Assembly: GCA_031260355.1 (NCBI GenBank)
Contig: JAIRJZ010000059.1
Coordinates: 1 to 32,192 of the forward strand
Origin: Burkholderiales bacterium
GTDB taxonomy: Bacteria > Pseudomonadota > Gammaproteobacteria > Burkholderiales > Casimicrobiaceae
DNA: 32,192 nucleotides
Direction: 5' to 3'
Of the stretch, positions 1 through 8,417 are shown piece by piece; position 1 is the first letter of the stretch; each line of letters begins with the position of its first letter. A program made the position numbers and the translations under genes. The notes beneath the pieces were generated by a model. It was not told the origin of the DNA, did not search any database, and was given only the letters and a program-made list of their open reading frames with translations.

Positions 1-922
1 GCGGATGGCGGTGAGTGTGCTGTTCGATCAACTCGTGAAAACGGCGCGTATCGGCCACCGGATCGCTGGATGGAAAGTTTTCCAGCGGCGGATGAATGGT
101 GATCACATAGCCGGCGTTGTCCGCGCGGCGCGCCGGAAAATAGGGCAGCACCGGCGCGCCCGATATCTTCGCCAGCCGCGAGGTGGCGACATTGGCCGCC
201 GCCGGCACGCCGAACAGCCAATGCGCTTCGATCACTTCCAGCCCCTTGTTCATCATCGTTGCCGAATCGACCGAAATTTTGCGCCCCATCTTCCACACCG
301 GATGCGCGCACGCCTGCTCCGGCGTCACATCGCGCAAGGCCGCCAGCGGCGTCTCGCGGAACGGCCCGCCCGATGCCGTCAAAATGATTTTGCGCACTCC
401 CGGCGCCCGCGTTCCACACTGCTGTGCAGCGCCCGGAAGGCATTGAAAAATGGCATTGTGTTCGCTGTCCACCGGCAACAATGTCGCGCCGCCGGAGCGC
501 ACCGTCTCCATGAACAACGCCCCGCCCATCACCAGCGCTTCCTTGTTCGCCAGCAGAACGCGCTTACCGGCACGCGCGGCGGCCAGCGTCGGCAACAATC
601 CTGCCGCGCCGGTAATCGCCGCCAGCACGGTATCGACTTCCGGCAACGCCGCCACGGCTTGTACACCGGCAGTGCCCGCCAGCACTTCCGTCTTCAGTCC
701 GTCATCGCGCAACCCCTGCCGTAATGCCATCGCCGCCGTTTCATCGGACAGCGCGGCATAACGCGGTCGGTGACGGCGACACAGTTCGCGTAACGCTTGC
801 CAGTTTCGATGCGCCGCCAGCGCCGTCACCTCGAAACGCTCCGGATGGTGCGTCGCCACGGACAGCGTCGAAGCGCCGATCGAGCCGGTCGCCCCGAGCA
901 GGGTCAAACGCCTGACCGCCAT
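1..922 (-). CDS. Chimeric ORF: DXR N-terminal part fused in frame to LpxL-type acyltransferase C-terminal part (runs off window)
   Basis: Residues 1–240 are 1-deoxy-D-xylulose 5-phosphate reductoisomerase, which makes MEP in isoprenoid synthesis. The NADPH-binding GATGSIG lies near residues 10–16, LLANKEALV and the metal-site PVDSEHNAI follow, and the substrate loop [19 protein letters not shown] ends at E229. From about F237 the reading frame moves without a break into sequence typical of LpxL/HtrB lipid A acyltransferases: [20 protein letters not shown], then [15 protein letters not shown], then [10 protein letters not shown]. The rest of DXR (normally about 400 residues) is absent. The switch falls at FGVPA, a string both families can carry. 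ATG at 922 is the first start after the cdsA stop. Its place downstream of cdsA is the normal dxr position. As written it should not be a working DXR. It may be a deletion fusion or an assembly misjoin. Confidence 0.85.
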   Translation of the reverse strand, partial: MAVRRLTLLGATGSIGASTLSVATHHPERFEVTALAAHRNWQALRELCRRHRPRYAALSDETAAMALRQGLRDDGLKTEVLAGTAGVQAVAALPEVDTVLAAITGAAGLLPTLAAARAGKRVLLANKEALVMGGALFMETVRSGGATLLPVDSEHNAIFQCLPGAAQQCGTRAPGVRKIILTASGGPFRETPLAALRDVTPEQACAHPVWKMGRKISVDSATMMNKGLEVIEAHWLFGVPAAANVATSRLAKISGAPVLPYFPARRADNAGYVITIHPPLENFPSSDPVADTRRFHELIEQHTHRHP

Positions 923-935
923 CTCGGTACCGCTT

Positions 936-971
936 TCATCGCTGTTGTTCTTGTCATCGCTGTTGTTTTTT
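936..971. repeat. Two-copy 18-bp tandem repeat in the cdsA–dxr spacer
   Basis: The 14-mer TCATCGCTGTTGTT occurs at 936–949 and again at 954–967, giving an 18-bp period. It fills most of the 56-bp gap between the cdsA stop and the dxr start. The period is a multiple of three, so copy number would not change any upstream reading frame. No function is evident. Confidence 0.7.
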
Positions 972-978
972 TCACCAC

Positions 979-1878
979 TTACATCAACAAGCTCGCCATC
1001 AGCGCCGCCGCCGGCACCGTCGTCAACAGGCTGTCGATGCGGTCGAGAATACCGCCGTGTCCCGGCAGCAATGCGCCGCTGTCTTTGCGGTCGGCCATCC
1101 GTTTGATCAGCGATTCAAACAAATCGCCGAACACCGACAACACCATCAACACCCACGCCAGTCCCAACCAGACCAACCATTGCACGATCACCGGCAACGT
1201 CCGCAGTGCCGACGCTTCCGGCAGCATGAACGGCGCCACCGCCAACGCATACACCGTCACTGCCAGCAACGCACCAAACACGCCTTCCCAAGTTTTACCC
1301 GGGCTCGTTTTCGGCGCCAGTTTGTGTTTGCCGAAGGCGCGACCGGCGAAATACGCCGCGCTGTCGGCCAGCCACACCAGCACCAGCACCGCCAGCAACA
1401 GCCAGGGCGACGCCCAATGCAATTGCACCATCGCCAGCCAACCGCAAAACAACAGCCAGCCGCCGACCATCGCGAAACCGGCGCGGGTCGAAGTGCCGCC
1501 CTGCAGGCGATCTTTTTCAAAGCGAATAATCCACCAGGGCAACACCACCAGCGCCAACAGCGCCAACAGCGCATAACACGCCACCAGCAAATTCGTTTTC
1601 TCTGCTTCGCCGCACCGCCCGGTCAAGAGATAAAACGCGAGGATCGCAACCGTCAGCCCCAGCGGCAACAACCAGCGGTAATGCGGCGACGCCGGTGTGC
1701 CGTAACGCGAGAAGCCGTCGCTACCCAGCAATTTCCCCAGCTCGTCGGCCGCCAGCAGCAGCACCAGCGCCAGCGCCAACATCCAGAGGCGCGGCGACAA
1801 ATAAAACAGCATCAGCAAAAAAACGGCCAGCAGTATCACGCCGGTCGCTACCCGTTGCGCCAGCGGCGACATCTTCAT
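979..1878 (-). CDS. cdsA: Phosphatidate cytidylyltransferase (CDP-diglyceride synthase)
   Basis: This integral membrane enzyme makes CDP-diacylglycerol from phosphatidate and CTP, the branch point of phospholipid synthesis. The 299-residue length is near the family norm. The N-terminus has paired hydrophobic segments at about residues 12–30 and 32–46, and several more follow. The C-terminal signature is clear: [13 protein letters not shown] followed by [12 protein letters not shown], which supplies the conserved K-R-x4-K-D and H-G-G-x2-D-R-x-D residues. Its ATG overlaps the uppS stop codon by four bases (ATGA), and an AGAGG sits just upstream, so translation is probably coupled to uppS. It lies between uppS and dxr, the normal order in Betaproteobacteria. 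Confidence 0.95.
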   Translation of the reverse strand: MKMSPLAQRVATGVILLAVFLLMLFYLSPRLWMLALALVLLLAADELGKLLGSDGFSRYGTPASPHYRWLLPLGLTVAILAFYLLTGRCGEAEKTNLLVACYALLALLALVVLPWWIIRFEKDRLQGGTSTRAGFAMVGGWLLFCGWLAMVQLHWASPWLLLAVLVLVWLADSAAYFAGRAFGKHKLAPKTSPGKTWEGVFGALLAVTVYALAVAPFMLPEASALRTLPVIVQWLVWLGLAWVLMVLSVFGDLFESLIKRMADRKDSGALLPGHGGILDRIDSLLTTVPAAALMASLLM

Positions 1879-2672
1879 GAGGAACCTCTTTGGGGTGTTG
1901 ACCCGCTCTGGTCAGACCGCACCGCTTGTACCTGCTCGCTGGTGCGTCCGAAGCGGCGCTCGCGCTGCTGGTACGAGGCAATCGCCGCATCGAGCGCCTG
2001 CGTGTCGAAATCCGGCCACAACGTATCGGTGAAATAAAACTCGGTATAGGCCATTTGCCACAACAGGAAATTGGACACCCGCTTCTCGCCACCCGTGCGG
2101 ATGAAAAGATCGGGTTCCGGCGCATGCGCCATCGATAAATACGGCTCGATCGCTTCCGGCGACACCGGCGCTTGCGTGTCCAGCGCTTCGGGGTGCGCCT
2201 GAAAATACGTCCGCGCCGCCCGCACGATGTCCCAGCGGCCACCGTAACTGGCGGCAATCGTCAGCGTCAGCCGTGTGTTGTCGGCGGTCAGCGCTTCACC
2301 CGCCGCCACCAATTCGCCGATGTGAGACCCGAAACCGCTCAAGTCGCCGACTACCTTCAGGCGGATACGGTTCTTATGCAGTCGTTCGATTTCCTGTTCG
2401 AGCGCATTGAGAAACATTCCTTTGAGCAACGACACTTCTTCAGCCGGCCGCCGCCAGTTCTCGCTCGAGAAAGCGAACAGCGTCAGGTATTCGACGCCGC
2501 GTTCGATCGATGCCCGCACCAAGTTGCGCACCGTTTCGACGCCGCGCTTGTGTCCCGCCACCCGCGGCAGAAAACGCTGTTTCGCCCAGCGACCGTTGCC
2601 GTCCATGATGATCGCGATGTGGCGCGGCACCAGCGGCGCAGCGGGAACAGAACGGGTCGAGGAAGTAAACAT
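1875..2672 (-). CDS. uppS: Undecaprenyl (di-trans,poly-cis) diphosphate synthase
   Basis: This cytosolic cis-prenyltransferase extends FPP with IPP to C55-PP, the lipid carrier for peptidoglycan and O-antigen. Family motifs are in order: HIAIIMDGNGRWAKQR with the catalytic Asp, GHKRGVETV, LFAFSSENWRRP, ASYGGRWDIV, and DLFIRTGGEKRVSNFLLWQ followed by TEFYFTDTLWP. I chose the ATG at 2672 (start MFTSSTRSVP, 265 residues). The longer frame from 2732 would translate a perfect intergenic hairpin and add 20 residues unlike the family. The Shine-Dalgarno for this start is weak. It follows frr and is coupled to cdsA by an ATGA overlap. It pairs functionally with uppP at 29316, which recycles the same lipid. 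Confidence 0.93.
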   Translation of the reverse strand: MFTSSTRSVPAAPLVPRHIAIIMDGNGRWAKQRFLPRVAGHKRGVETVRNLVRASIERGVEYLTLFAFSSENWRRPAEEVSLLKGMFLNALEQEIERLHKNRIRLKVVGDLSGFGSHIGELVAAGEALTADNTRLTLTIAASYGGRWDIVRAARTYFQAHPEALDTQAPVSPEAIEPYLSMAHAPEPDLFIRTGGEKRVSNFLLWQMAYTEFYFTDTLWPDFDTQALDAAIASYQQRERRFGRTSEQVQAVRSDQSGSTPQRGSS

Positions 2673-2697
2673 GAGCAACGCTTCAGCCGTCAGGGCT

Positions 2698-2721
2698 CGG
2701 GAGCCGTTGACGCGGCTCCCG
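2698..2721 (-). promoter_or_regulatory. Intergenic hairpin between frr and uppS
   Basis: A perfect 9-bp stem (2698–2706 with 2713–2721) closes a 6-base loop. No T-run follows on the minus strand, so it is unlikely to be a simple intrinsic terminator. It may protect the mRNA 3' end, act as a processing site or attenuate. It also argues against the longer uppS start at 2732. Confidence 0.6.
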
Positions 2722-2736
2722 TTCTGACCCATGACT

Positions 2737-3294
2737 TCAGATCGTCATCAATTCCGTTTCTTTGGCGGCAATCAGCTTATCGATTTCGCCGATGAACTTG
2801 TCGGTGATTTTCTGAACATCCTCTTGCGCCCGGCGTTCATCGTCTTCGGCAACCTCGTGATCCTTGAGCAATTTTTTCAGATGGTCGTTGGCGTCGCGAC
2901 GCACATTGCGCACCGCCACCTTGGCGTTCTCGCCTTCGTGGCGCACCATTTTCGCCAGTTCGCGACGGCGCTCTTCGGTCAACGCCGGCAGCGGCAACCG
3001 GATCACGTCGCCCTGCGTGTTCGGATTGATGCCGAGGTCGGAATCGCGCAGCGCCCTTTCGACGATCGGCACCATTTTCTTTTCCCACGGCTGCACCGCA
3101 ATCGTCCGCGAATCGGCCAGCGTGATGTTCGCCACCTGGCTGATCGGCGTCTGCGTTCCGTAATAATCGACATGAATGTGATCGACGATTCCCGTATGGG
3201 CGCGTCCCGTCCGCACCTTGCCCAGATCGCTGACCAGCGTTTCAATCGTCCGCGTCATCTTGTGTTCGGCAGTTTTCTTGATTTCCGGAATCAT
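2737..3294 (-). CDS. frr: Ribosome recycling factor
   Basis: RRF splits post-termination ribosomes together with EF-G. The 185-residue length is exactly typical. The sequence starts [13 protein letters not shown] and contains the conserved [20 protein letters not shown], the domain II stretch [37 protein letters not shown], and the C-terminal helix [20 protein letters not shown]. The start is set by AGGAGAG four bases before the ATG. The gene follows pyrH by 42 bases, the conserved pyrH–frr arrangement, and is separated from uppS by a hairpin. Confidence 0.97.
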   Translation of the reverse strand: MIPEIKKTAEHKMTRTIETLVSDLGKVRTGRAHTGIVDHIHVDYYGTQTPISQVANITLADSRTIAVQPWEKKMVPIVERALRDSDLGINPNTQGDVIRLPLPALTEERRRELAKMVRHEGENAKVAVRNVRRDANDHLKKLLKDHEVAEDDERRAQEDVQKITDKFIGEIDKLIAAKETELMTI

Positions 3295-3336
3295 GGTTCT
3301 CTCCTGTCAACAACTTTGACCGTTAACGGCGCTTGC

Positions 3337-4086
3337 TCAGCAATGCACCAGCGTTCCCTCGTCTTCGCCCAGAACGACGCGCTTCAGCGCTCCCGGTTTG
3401 GTGATCGAAAACACATTCACCCGCATTTCCTGATCGCGACACAGCGCCAGGGCGGTAGCGTCCATCACCCGTAAATTCTTGGTGATCGCCTCGTCGAACG
3501 TCAACGATTGATAGCGCGTCGCCTTCGGATCCTTGAGCGGATCGGCGGTGTAAACCCCGTCAACCTTGGTCGCCTTCAACACGATATCGACGCCCACCTC
3601 ACGACCCCGCAAGGCTGCGGCGGTATCCGTCGTGAAGAACGGGTTGCCCGTTCCCGCCGCGAAAATCACGACCCTGTTTTCTTCGAGATAGCGCAGCGCC
3701 TTGCCGCGGATGTAGGTTTCGGCGACTTGATCGACCCGCAGCGCCGACTGCACGCGCGACACGATGCCGGCGCGGCGCAGCGCGTCCTGCAACGCCAGCG
3801 CGTTCATCAGCGTTCCCAGCATCCCCATGTAGTCGGCGGTCGCCCGATCCATCCCGGCCGCGCCCGGCGCGATGCCGCGAAAGATGTTGCCGCCGCCGAT
3901 CACGATCGCGGTCTGCACGCCCATCCGGACGATTTCGGCGATTTCTTCGATGATCCGGTCGATGACCTTGCGGTTGATCCCGAACGAATCTTCTCCCATC
4001 AAGGCCTCTCCCGACAGCTTCAGCAGAATGCGCCGGTAGCAGGGACTGGGTGCGGGTGTCGGCGAAACAGGGGACGGTGTGTTCAT
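3337..4086 (-). CDS. pyrH: UMP kinase
   Basis: This bacterial hexameric UMP kinase of the amino-acid-kinase fold converts UMP to UDP with ATP in pyrimidine nucleotide synthesis. Motifs are [13 protein letters not shown] near residues 17–29 (phosphate-binding Lys), [45 protein letters not shown], and [15 protein letters not shown]. Its 249 residues include about 16 extra proline-rich residues at the N-terminus ([15 protein letters not shown]), which look like a disordered leader. An AGGA precedes the ATG. The gene sits between tsf and frr, as in most proteobacteria, with a hairpin in the tsf–pyrH gap. Confidence 0.96.
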   Translation of the reverse strand: MNTPSPVSPTPAPSPCYRRILLKLSGEALMGEDSFGINRKVIDRIIEEIAEIVRMGVQTAIVIGGGNIFRGIAPGAAGMDRATADYMGMLGTLMNALALQDALRRAGIVSRVQSALRVDQVAETYIRGKALRYLEENRVVIFAAGTGNPFFTTDTAAALRGREVGVDIVLKATKVDGVYTADPLKDPKATRYQSLTFDEAITKNLRVMDATALALCRDQEMRVNVFSITKPGALKRVVLGEDEGTLVHC

Positions 4087-4158
4087 GATGTCCTGGATGG
4101 TTGAATATCGACCGTAAAAACCACTACAGAAAACGGCTGCACTCCAGATACTGCTTGC

Positions 4159-4190
4159 CGTCCCTTTCCCCGCTTCCGGAGAAAGGGACG
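4159..4190. promoter_or_regulatory. Strong hairpin between tsf and pyrH
   Basis: Stem 4159–4168 with 4181–4190 is perfect over 10 bp. After one mismatch it continues with CCG/CGG around a CTTC loop. No T-run follows on the transcribed minus strand. It may be a partial attenuator or processing site that sets pyrH expression relative to tsf. It also resembles the short palindromic elements seen elsewhere in the window. Confidence 0.55.
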
Positions 4191-4207
4191 TTTTCCCTGC
4201 AAGACGC

Positions 4208-5107
4208 TCAGCCTCGCGTCATCGCTGCCACTTCGGCCGCGAAATCGTCCTTCTTCTTCTCGATGCCTTCACCGACCACGAGAAGATCGAACGCCTTGAC
4301 GCCGGCCTTCTTTCCTTTCAGATACTGCTCGACCGTTTCATCAGGATTCTTGACGAACGGTTGCCCGAGCAAGGTCACTTCGGCGAGGTACTTGGCGACA
4401 CGCCCCTCGACCATCTTGGCGACGATCTCGGCCGGCTTGCCGCTTTCCGCTGCCTGCGCCGTGAAAATTTCGCGCTCCTTGTTCACCAGTTCGGCCGGCA
4501 CTTGCTCTTTCGCAATGCACAGGGGCCGCGTACCCGCCACCGACGCCGCCACATGCAACGCGATGTCCTTGCCGGTCACTTCGTCGCCGTCGATCTCGAC
4601 GGTGACACCGATACGACCGCCGCCGTGCAGGTACTGCACCAGCCGATGCGCCGTCGCCCGGCACGCAAAGCGGCGCACCGACACGTTTTCGCCGATCTTC
4701 TGTACCAGCGCTTGCCGCACCGTTTCGACCGTTCCGGCGTATTCGCCGCTCTTGAACGACAGCGCCGACAATGCTTCGACATCGGCCGGGTTTCCGGTCG
4801 CCACCAGTTCCGCCAAATCCTTGGCGAACCCGAGAAAATCCTCGTTGCGCGCAACAAAATCGGTTTCGCAGTTGACTTCGACCAGCGCCGCCGTCTTGCC
4901 ATCGGCCGCGACAAAGCCGCCGACCGTGCCCTCCGCCGCGATCCGGCTCGCCGCCTTGTTCGCCTTGGCGCCGGATTTGATCCGCAGCAGCTCTTCCGCT
5001 TTTTCGAGGTCGCCCTGGGTTTCCACCAGAGCCTTCTTGCATTCCATCATGCCCAGCCCGGTACGCTGGCGCAGTTCCATCACGACACTTGCGGAGATTT
5101 CCGCCAT
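4208..5107 (-). CDS. tsf: Translation elongation factor Ts
   Basis: EF-Ts exchanges GDP for GTP on EF-Tu. Both family signatures are present: [16 protein letters not shown] near the N-terminus and [15 protein letters not shown] in the core. The 299-residue length is typical for Betaproteobacteria. I chose the second ATG (5107, [10 protein letters not shown]) because GGAGTCAAAA places a good Shine-Dalgarno before it. The upstream in-frame ATG at 5119 overlaps that site. The gene follows rpsB across a 90-base gap that holds an attenuator-like hairpin, and precedes pyrH. Confidence 0.96.
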   Translation of the reverse strand: MAEISASVVMELRQRTGLGMMECKKALVETQGDLEKAEELLRIKSGAKANKAASRIAAEGTVGGFVAADGKTAALVEVNCETDFVARNEDFLGFAKDLAELVATGNPADVEALSALSFKSGEYAGTVETVRQALVQKIGENVSVRRFACRATAHRLVQYLHGGGRIGVTVEIDGDEVTGKDIALHVAASVAGTRPLCIAKEQVPAELVNKEREIFTAQAAESGKPAEIVAKMVEGRVAKYLAEVTLLGQPFVKNPDETVEQYLKGKKAGVKAFDLLVVGEGIEKKKDDFAAEVAAMTRG

Positions 5108-5138
5108 TTTTGACTCCATTTCATTTGCTGTTCAAAAG

Positions 5139-5155
5139 CCGGGGCAACGCCCCGG
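5139..5155 (-). terminator. Attenuator-like hairpin between rpsB and tsf
   Basis: A 7-bp all-G/C stem (5139–5145 with 5149–5155) closes a 3-base loop. On the transcribed strand it is followed by CTTTTG, a short T-run. A partial terminator between rpsB and tsf is known in E. coli, where it lowers tsf transcription. The same role is likely here, but the weak T-run means read-through is expected. Confidence 0.55.
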
Positions 5156-5197
5156 ACTCTTCAATATTTCCGGCGCGAAAAACCCGCGCCGCGTTCG

Positions 5198-5980
5198 CTA
5201 CTGTTCTTTCGCCGCTTCCGCGCCGGTTTCAAATTCGGCCGCCGCTTCTTCCTCGCTCACTTCGACGAATTCGTCACCCGCCTGCAAAAGACCCGACAGC
5301 GCATCGTTCTTGCCTTCGAGCACCGCATCGGCGGCACCGCGCGCGTACAAGCGCGTGGCGCGACTCGAATCGTCGTTGCCCGGAATCACATAGTCGATAC
5401 CGATCGGCGAATGGTTGGTGTCAACCACCGCCACCAGCGGAATTCCCAGACGCTGCGCTTCGGTGACCGCGATTTTGTGATACCCGACGTCAATCACGAA
5501 GATCACATCGGGCAACACCGCCATGTCCTTGATCCCGCCCAGGCTCTGGCGGCTTTTCTCCAGTTCGCGCGACAGCGTCAGCGCTTCGCGCTTGCTCATC
5601 TTCTCGAGCGTACCGTCGGCTTCCATCTGCTCGAGGTCTTTCAGCCGCTTGACCGACAGCTTGACCGTCTTGAAATTGGTCAACATGCCGCCCAGCCAGC
5701 GGTTATCGACATAAGGCATCCCGCAGCGCGCTGCCTCTTCGCGGACGATGTCGCGAGCCTGACGCTTGGTGCCGACGAACAGAACCGTGCCTTTGTTGGC
5801 GACGAGGCGACGCACGTATTGCATCGCTTCGTTGTACTTCTCGAGCGTTTTCTCGAGGTTGATGATGTGGATCTTGTTGCGGTGACCGAAAATGTATTCG
5901 GCCATTTTGGGATTCCAGTAACGGGTTTGGTGCCCGAAATGCACACCCGCTTCCAGCATTTGACGCATACTGACAGACAT
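5198..5980 (-). CDS. rpsB: 30S ribosomal protein S2
   Basis: S2 is a late-assembling 30S protein. The sequence begins [19 protein letters not shown] and contains [50 protein letters not shown], and [23 protein letters not shown], all S2 hallmarks. It has 260 residues including an acidic C-terminal tail rich in E and A. The start is fixed by GAAGGAG seven bases upstream of the ATG. It heads the operon and has a leader of about 215 bases with competing structures (5981–6195). In E. coli S2 represses its own operon through the leader, and similar control is plausible here. Confidence 0.97.
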   Translation of the reverse strand: MSVSMRQMLEAGVHFGHQTRYWNPKMAEYIFGHRNKIHIINLEKTLEKYNEAMQYVRRLVANKGTVLFVGTKRQARDIVREEAARCGMPYVDNRWLGGMLTNFKTVKLSVKRLKDLEQMEADGTLEKMSKREALTLSRELEKSRQSLGGIKDMAVLPDVIFVIDVGYHKIAVTEAQRLGIPLVAVVDTNHSPIGIDYVIPGNDDSSRATRLYARGAADAVLEGKNDALSGLLQAGDEFVEVSEEEAAAEFETGAEAAKEQ

Positions 5981-6195
5981 TCAAAACTCCTTCAGGGTTA
6001 ACCTCCATCGGCAGCGTGTGGCTTGGCGAGGCTTTCGCCTCTGGCACCCTGAAGCCGCCGATGTGTGAATTAGGCGCCGCCCCCCTTCAGGGGGCAGCCG
6101 CCGATGTGTCTGCCGACAAAGGTTGAGCGGTTGTCAACACCGGGGTGTCAATACCGCACTGCTTGCCTGCAGGCGCCGCTCAAAGGCGGTTGTGC
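5981..6195 (-). promoter_or_regulatory. Structured rpsB leader with mutually exclusive pairings
   Basis: Reading the minus-strand RNA, segment 6046–6054 is perfectly complementary over 9 bp to 5990–5998, which covers half of the rpsB Shine-Dalgarno. It is also perfectly complementary over 8 bp (6047–6054) to 6085–6092, which carries the same CCCUGAAG as the SD region. A second set repeats the idea: 14-bp direct copies at 6053–6066 and 6096–6109 can each pair over 10 bp (one G·U) with 6006–6015. A GAAA-tetraloop hairpin sits at 6028–6041. One nested fold (6097–6106/6006–6015 plus 6085–6092/6047–6054) leaves the SD free, and the other hides it. The pairings are visible; the switching role is inference. 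The effector is unknown, with S2 itself the obvious candidate. Confidence 0.5.
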
Positions 6196-6201
6196 ATTCT
6201 A
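6196..6201 (-). promoter_or_regulatory. rpsB: Candidate rpsB operon promoter (-10 element)
   Basis: On the minus strand TAGAAT at 6201–6196 is one base from the sigma-70 -10 consensus. I see no good -35 at 16–18 bases. Initiation here would give the leader described above. No gene is seen between this site and the ygfZ promoter at about 6352. Confidence 0.35.
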
Positions 6202-6351
6202 GCAGATTTGAGGCGGGAACGTCGGAAAGCCCAGAGCGGATGAGCCTAAGGCTGACGCCATGATATATGCAATATGACGATCGGGGGCTCGCGTTTCTCC
6301 GCCATCCTGGTATAAGCAAACGCATTCCAGTTCCCCTTTCGGGGCAACGTC

Positions 6352-6357
6352 TATAAT
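6352..6357 (+). promoter_or_regulatory. ygfZ: Candidate ygfZ promoter (-10 element)
   Basis: A perfect TATAAT lies 33 bases before the ygfZ ATG. The -35 region is poor. The CCCCTTTCGGGG hairpin at 6334–6345 falls in the spacer. A start about seven bases downstream would give a leader of about 26 bases without an obvious Shine-Dalgarno. Confidence 0.4.
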
Positions 6358-6389
6358 GTCTTCAGTATTTCCTGCCTCTTTTCAGCCCC

Positions 6390-7547
6390 ATGCCCTCTCC
6401 GCAAACCCTTCTCCTCGCCAGCTACGGCGGTCGCATCACCGATAACCTGATTGCCGATTTTGGCGATTACGCTGCCGAATGCGACGCTTTCGATCACGGC
6501 CTTTGCCTTGCCGACGCCGCCGATTTCGGCTTATTGCGCGTCAGCGGCGCCGATGCCGCTTCTTTTTTGCACAACCAGCTTTCCACCAATGTCTCGGCGC
6601 TCACGCCAGGGCAGGGTCAGTACAGCACTTACAACTCGCCGAAGGGGCGGATGCTGGCGAGTCTTTTCCTCTGGCGCGACACGCTTCCCTCCCTCCCGCT
6701 TGCGGAAGAAGATTCCCTCCCCTTCAAGGGGAGGGCTGGGGCGGGGATGGGGTTGGCTCGCCCGTTTACAGAGGAAGGAGCCCCGGTATTTTTCCTGTTG
6801 CTCGCCGCCGATCTGGCCGAAACCGTTCGCAAACGCCTGTCGATGTACGTTCTGCGCGCCAGGGTCACGCTCGAAGATGTCAGCGCCTCGTGCGCCTTCC
6901 TCGGTCTTTGCGGTGTCGATGTTCCCGTTTCGGCGCCAGCGTGCCTCGGCCTGAACGCCCTTCCGCCACCCCGTCATGTCCAGACTCAGGGCGACATCAC
7001 CGTCGCGGCGCTGTCGCCGGCCCGTCTGCTTCTGATCCTGCCATCGGAAACCCTATCCGAGCTCTGGCACAAACTCAGCCAACGCGCCCGCCCCGCCGGT
7101 CGCCACCTCTGGCGGCGCGCGGCGATTCTCGACGGTATTCCGTGGATCACTGCCGCTACGGCAGACCGCTTGATTCCGCAGTCCACCAACTGGGACGCGC
7201 TCGGCGGACTCGATTTTCAGAAAGGCTGTTACCCCGGTCAGGAAATCATTGCACGCACCCGTTACCTGGGACGCACCAAAGAACGGCTGTATCCGGCGCA
7301 CTGCGATGAACCCACCGTTTTCCCTTCCGCCACACCGCTGTACAGCCCGGCGTTCGGTGAACAGGCCTGTGGCCTCGTCGTCAATGCCGCGCCTGACAGG
7401 CAAGGGCAGATCATGCTCGCCTCGTTCCAGACCACTGCTGCCGATGGCCCGATACACGTCGCTCGCCCCGACGGACCGGTGTTGACTTTACTGCCGCTGC
7501 CTTATGAATTGCCGGCGGATGAAACGCCGAACCGGGTCAAACTGTAA
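6390..7547 (+). CDS. ygfZ: Folate-binding protein YgfZ (tRNA-modifying / Fe-S maturation factor), with in-frame repeat insert
   Basis: YgfZ is a tetrahydrofolate-binding GcvT-like protein that supports Fe-S enzymes such as MiaB. The family signature KGCYPGQE lies at about residues 277–284, followed by IIARTRYLGRTKERLY. The N-terminal half has the expected SGADAASFLHNQLSTNV and QYSTYNSPKGRMLASLFLWR. Between this block and FFLLLAADLAETVRKRLSMYVLRA there are about 32 extra residues (roughly 100–131, rich in P, G and L). They coincide with a palindromic DNA element and are best read as an in-frame insertion. At 385 residues the protein is longer than usual for the family. The core sequence is intact, so it is probably functional. 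It is divergent from rpsB. Confidence 0.9.
   Translation: MPSPQTLLLASYGGRITDNLIADFGDYAAECDAFDHGLCLADAADFGLLRVSGADAASFLHNQLSTNVSALTPGQGQYSTYNSPKGRMLASLFLWRDTLPSLPLAEEDSLPFKGRAGAGMGLARPFTEEGAPVFFLLLAADLAETVRKRLSMYVLRARVTLEDVSASCAFLGLCGVDVPVSAPACLGLNALPPPRHVQTQGDITVAALSPARLLLILPSETLSELWHKLSQRARPAGRHLWRRAAILDGIPWITAATADRLIPQSTNWDALGGLDFQKGCYPGQEIIARTRYLGRTKERLYPAHCDEPTVFPSATPLYSPAFGEQACGLVVNAAPDRQGQIMLASFQTTAADGPIHVARPDGPVLTLLPLPYELPADETPNRVKL
6686..6760. repeat. Palindromic repeat element inserted in ygfZ
   Basis: The perfect inverted repeat at 6715–6735 (10-bp arms around one base) is preceded by a CCGCTTGCGG-type dyad and followed by a G-rich run. This is the form of dispersed bacterial palindromic repeats. 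It is read in frame by ygfZ and accounts for residues that the family lacks. The outer edges are estimated. Confidence 0.6.
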
Positions 7548-7561
7548 ACAACAAGAAAAGA

Positions 7562-8338
7562 TCACAACCTTTGCAGCATCCATGTAACCGCTGCAACATT
7601 GTTTTCCAAGTCTTCACACTCATTGAGCTGGCTGCGGACATATCCCTCAAAGATTGCCCGTTTTTCAGGGTGCTTTGCGATCAGTTCATCGGCGCGTAAG
7701 GCGATGGCTTTGTTGTCGGAATCAAAGTCATATCCCTCCGTGCTCGGCAGTTCTTCAACAAGTCTTAAGCCGTTATCTTCAAACAAACGCATCCATTGCT
7801 CACGCGTCAGATACTCGTACTTGAATTTTATTTCTTCGCTGCCCGAACCGTCAGGCAAGTATGCCTCATCCATCAGGAGGTACCCTCCGGGTTTGACGGT
7901 TTTCAACAGCTTGCTCAGAGTCTCCTGCGGGCTGCCCAATATATTCCCCGCGCCGCCAAAGATAACGCCATCATAGTTCCTCTCTGTGTTCACAGCCTCA
8001 TTGGCATCACCGCACAAAAAGCGACACAACGAATCGACCTTCAATTCTTTTGCTTTCTGATTGGCGCACTCGATGAACTCCGGCATCAGATCAACGCCGC
8101 ACACGCTGACATTGAGGCTCGCGGCAATGTTTATCGACACCGCGCCTTTGCCGCACGCCAAATCCAATATCCTGGTTTCTTGCGATACGGGCAAGTGCTT
8201 TTCAATCAAGCCCACCATTTCTTTCGGGCTGCTTCCCAACTCCCACAGGTCTTGAAGCAGGTAGGGCAAAAAAGGCAGCAGCTCGGTTGTTTCCGCCGTT
8301 AACGAGCACGCCAGTTTTTCTTCAGTTTCTTTCTTCAT
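7562..8338 (-). CDS. Class I SAM-dependent methyltransferase
   Basis: A 258-residue cytosolic Rossmann-fold methyltransferase. Motif I is ILDLACGKGAVSI near residues 57–69, with the acidic end of beta-2 in VCGVDLMPEFIE, a GDANE segment, and KPGGYLLMDEAYLP for motif III and the post-motif. The substrate is not evident. A very strong Shine-Dalgarno (GGAGGTGAGG) sits directly before the ATG. It follows a second methyltransferase by 79 bases on the same strand, so the two are probably co-transcribed. The codons are lower in GC than ygfZ and addA on either side, which suggests acquisition. It converges with ygfZ, with only 14 bases between stops. Confidence 0.85.
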   Translation of the reverse strand: MKKETEEKLACSLTAETTELLPFLPYLLQDLWELGSSPKEMVGLIEKHLPVSQETRILDLACGKGAVSINIAASLNVSVCGVDLMPEFIECANQKAKELKVDSLCRFLCGDANEAVNTERNYDGVIFGGAGNILGSPQETLSKLLKTVKPGGYLLMDEAYLPDGSGSEEIKFKYEYLTREQWMRLFEDNGLRLVEELPSTEGYDFDSDNKAIALRADELIAKHPEKRAIFEGYVRSQLNECEDLENNVAAVTWMLQRL

Positions 8339-8417
8339 TCCTCACCTCCGAACAATATCCGCGCAGCGAACCGCAAGGCGTCCGCTTGGGCGAATGGACA
8401 AACCAAACGATAAAACA

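Noticed and set aside
6134-6325. 63-residue minus-strand frame upstream of rpsB
   Set aside because: It overlaps the rpsB -10 and leader, has no Shine-Dalgarno and no recognisable product.
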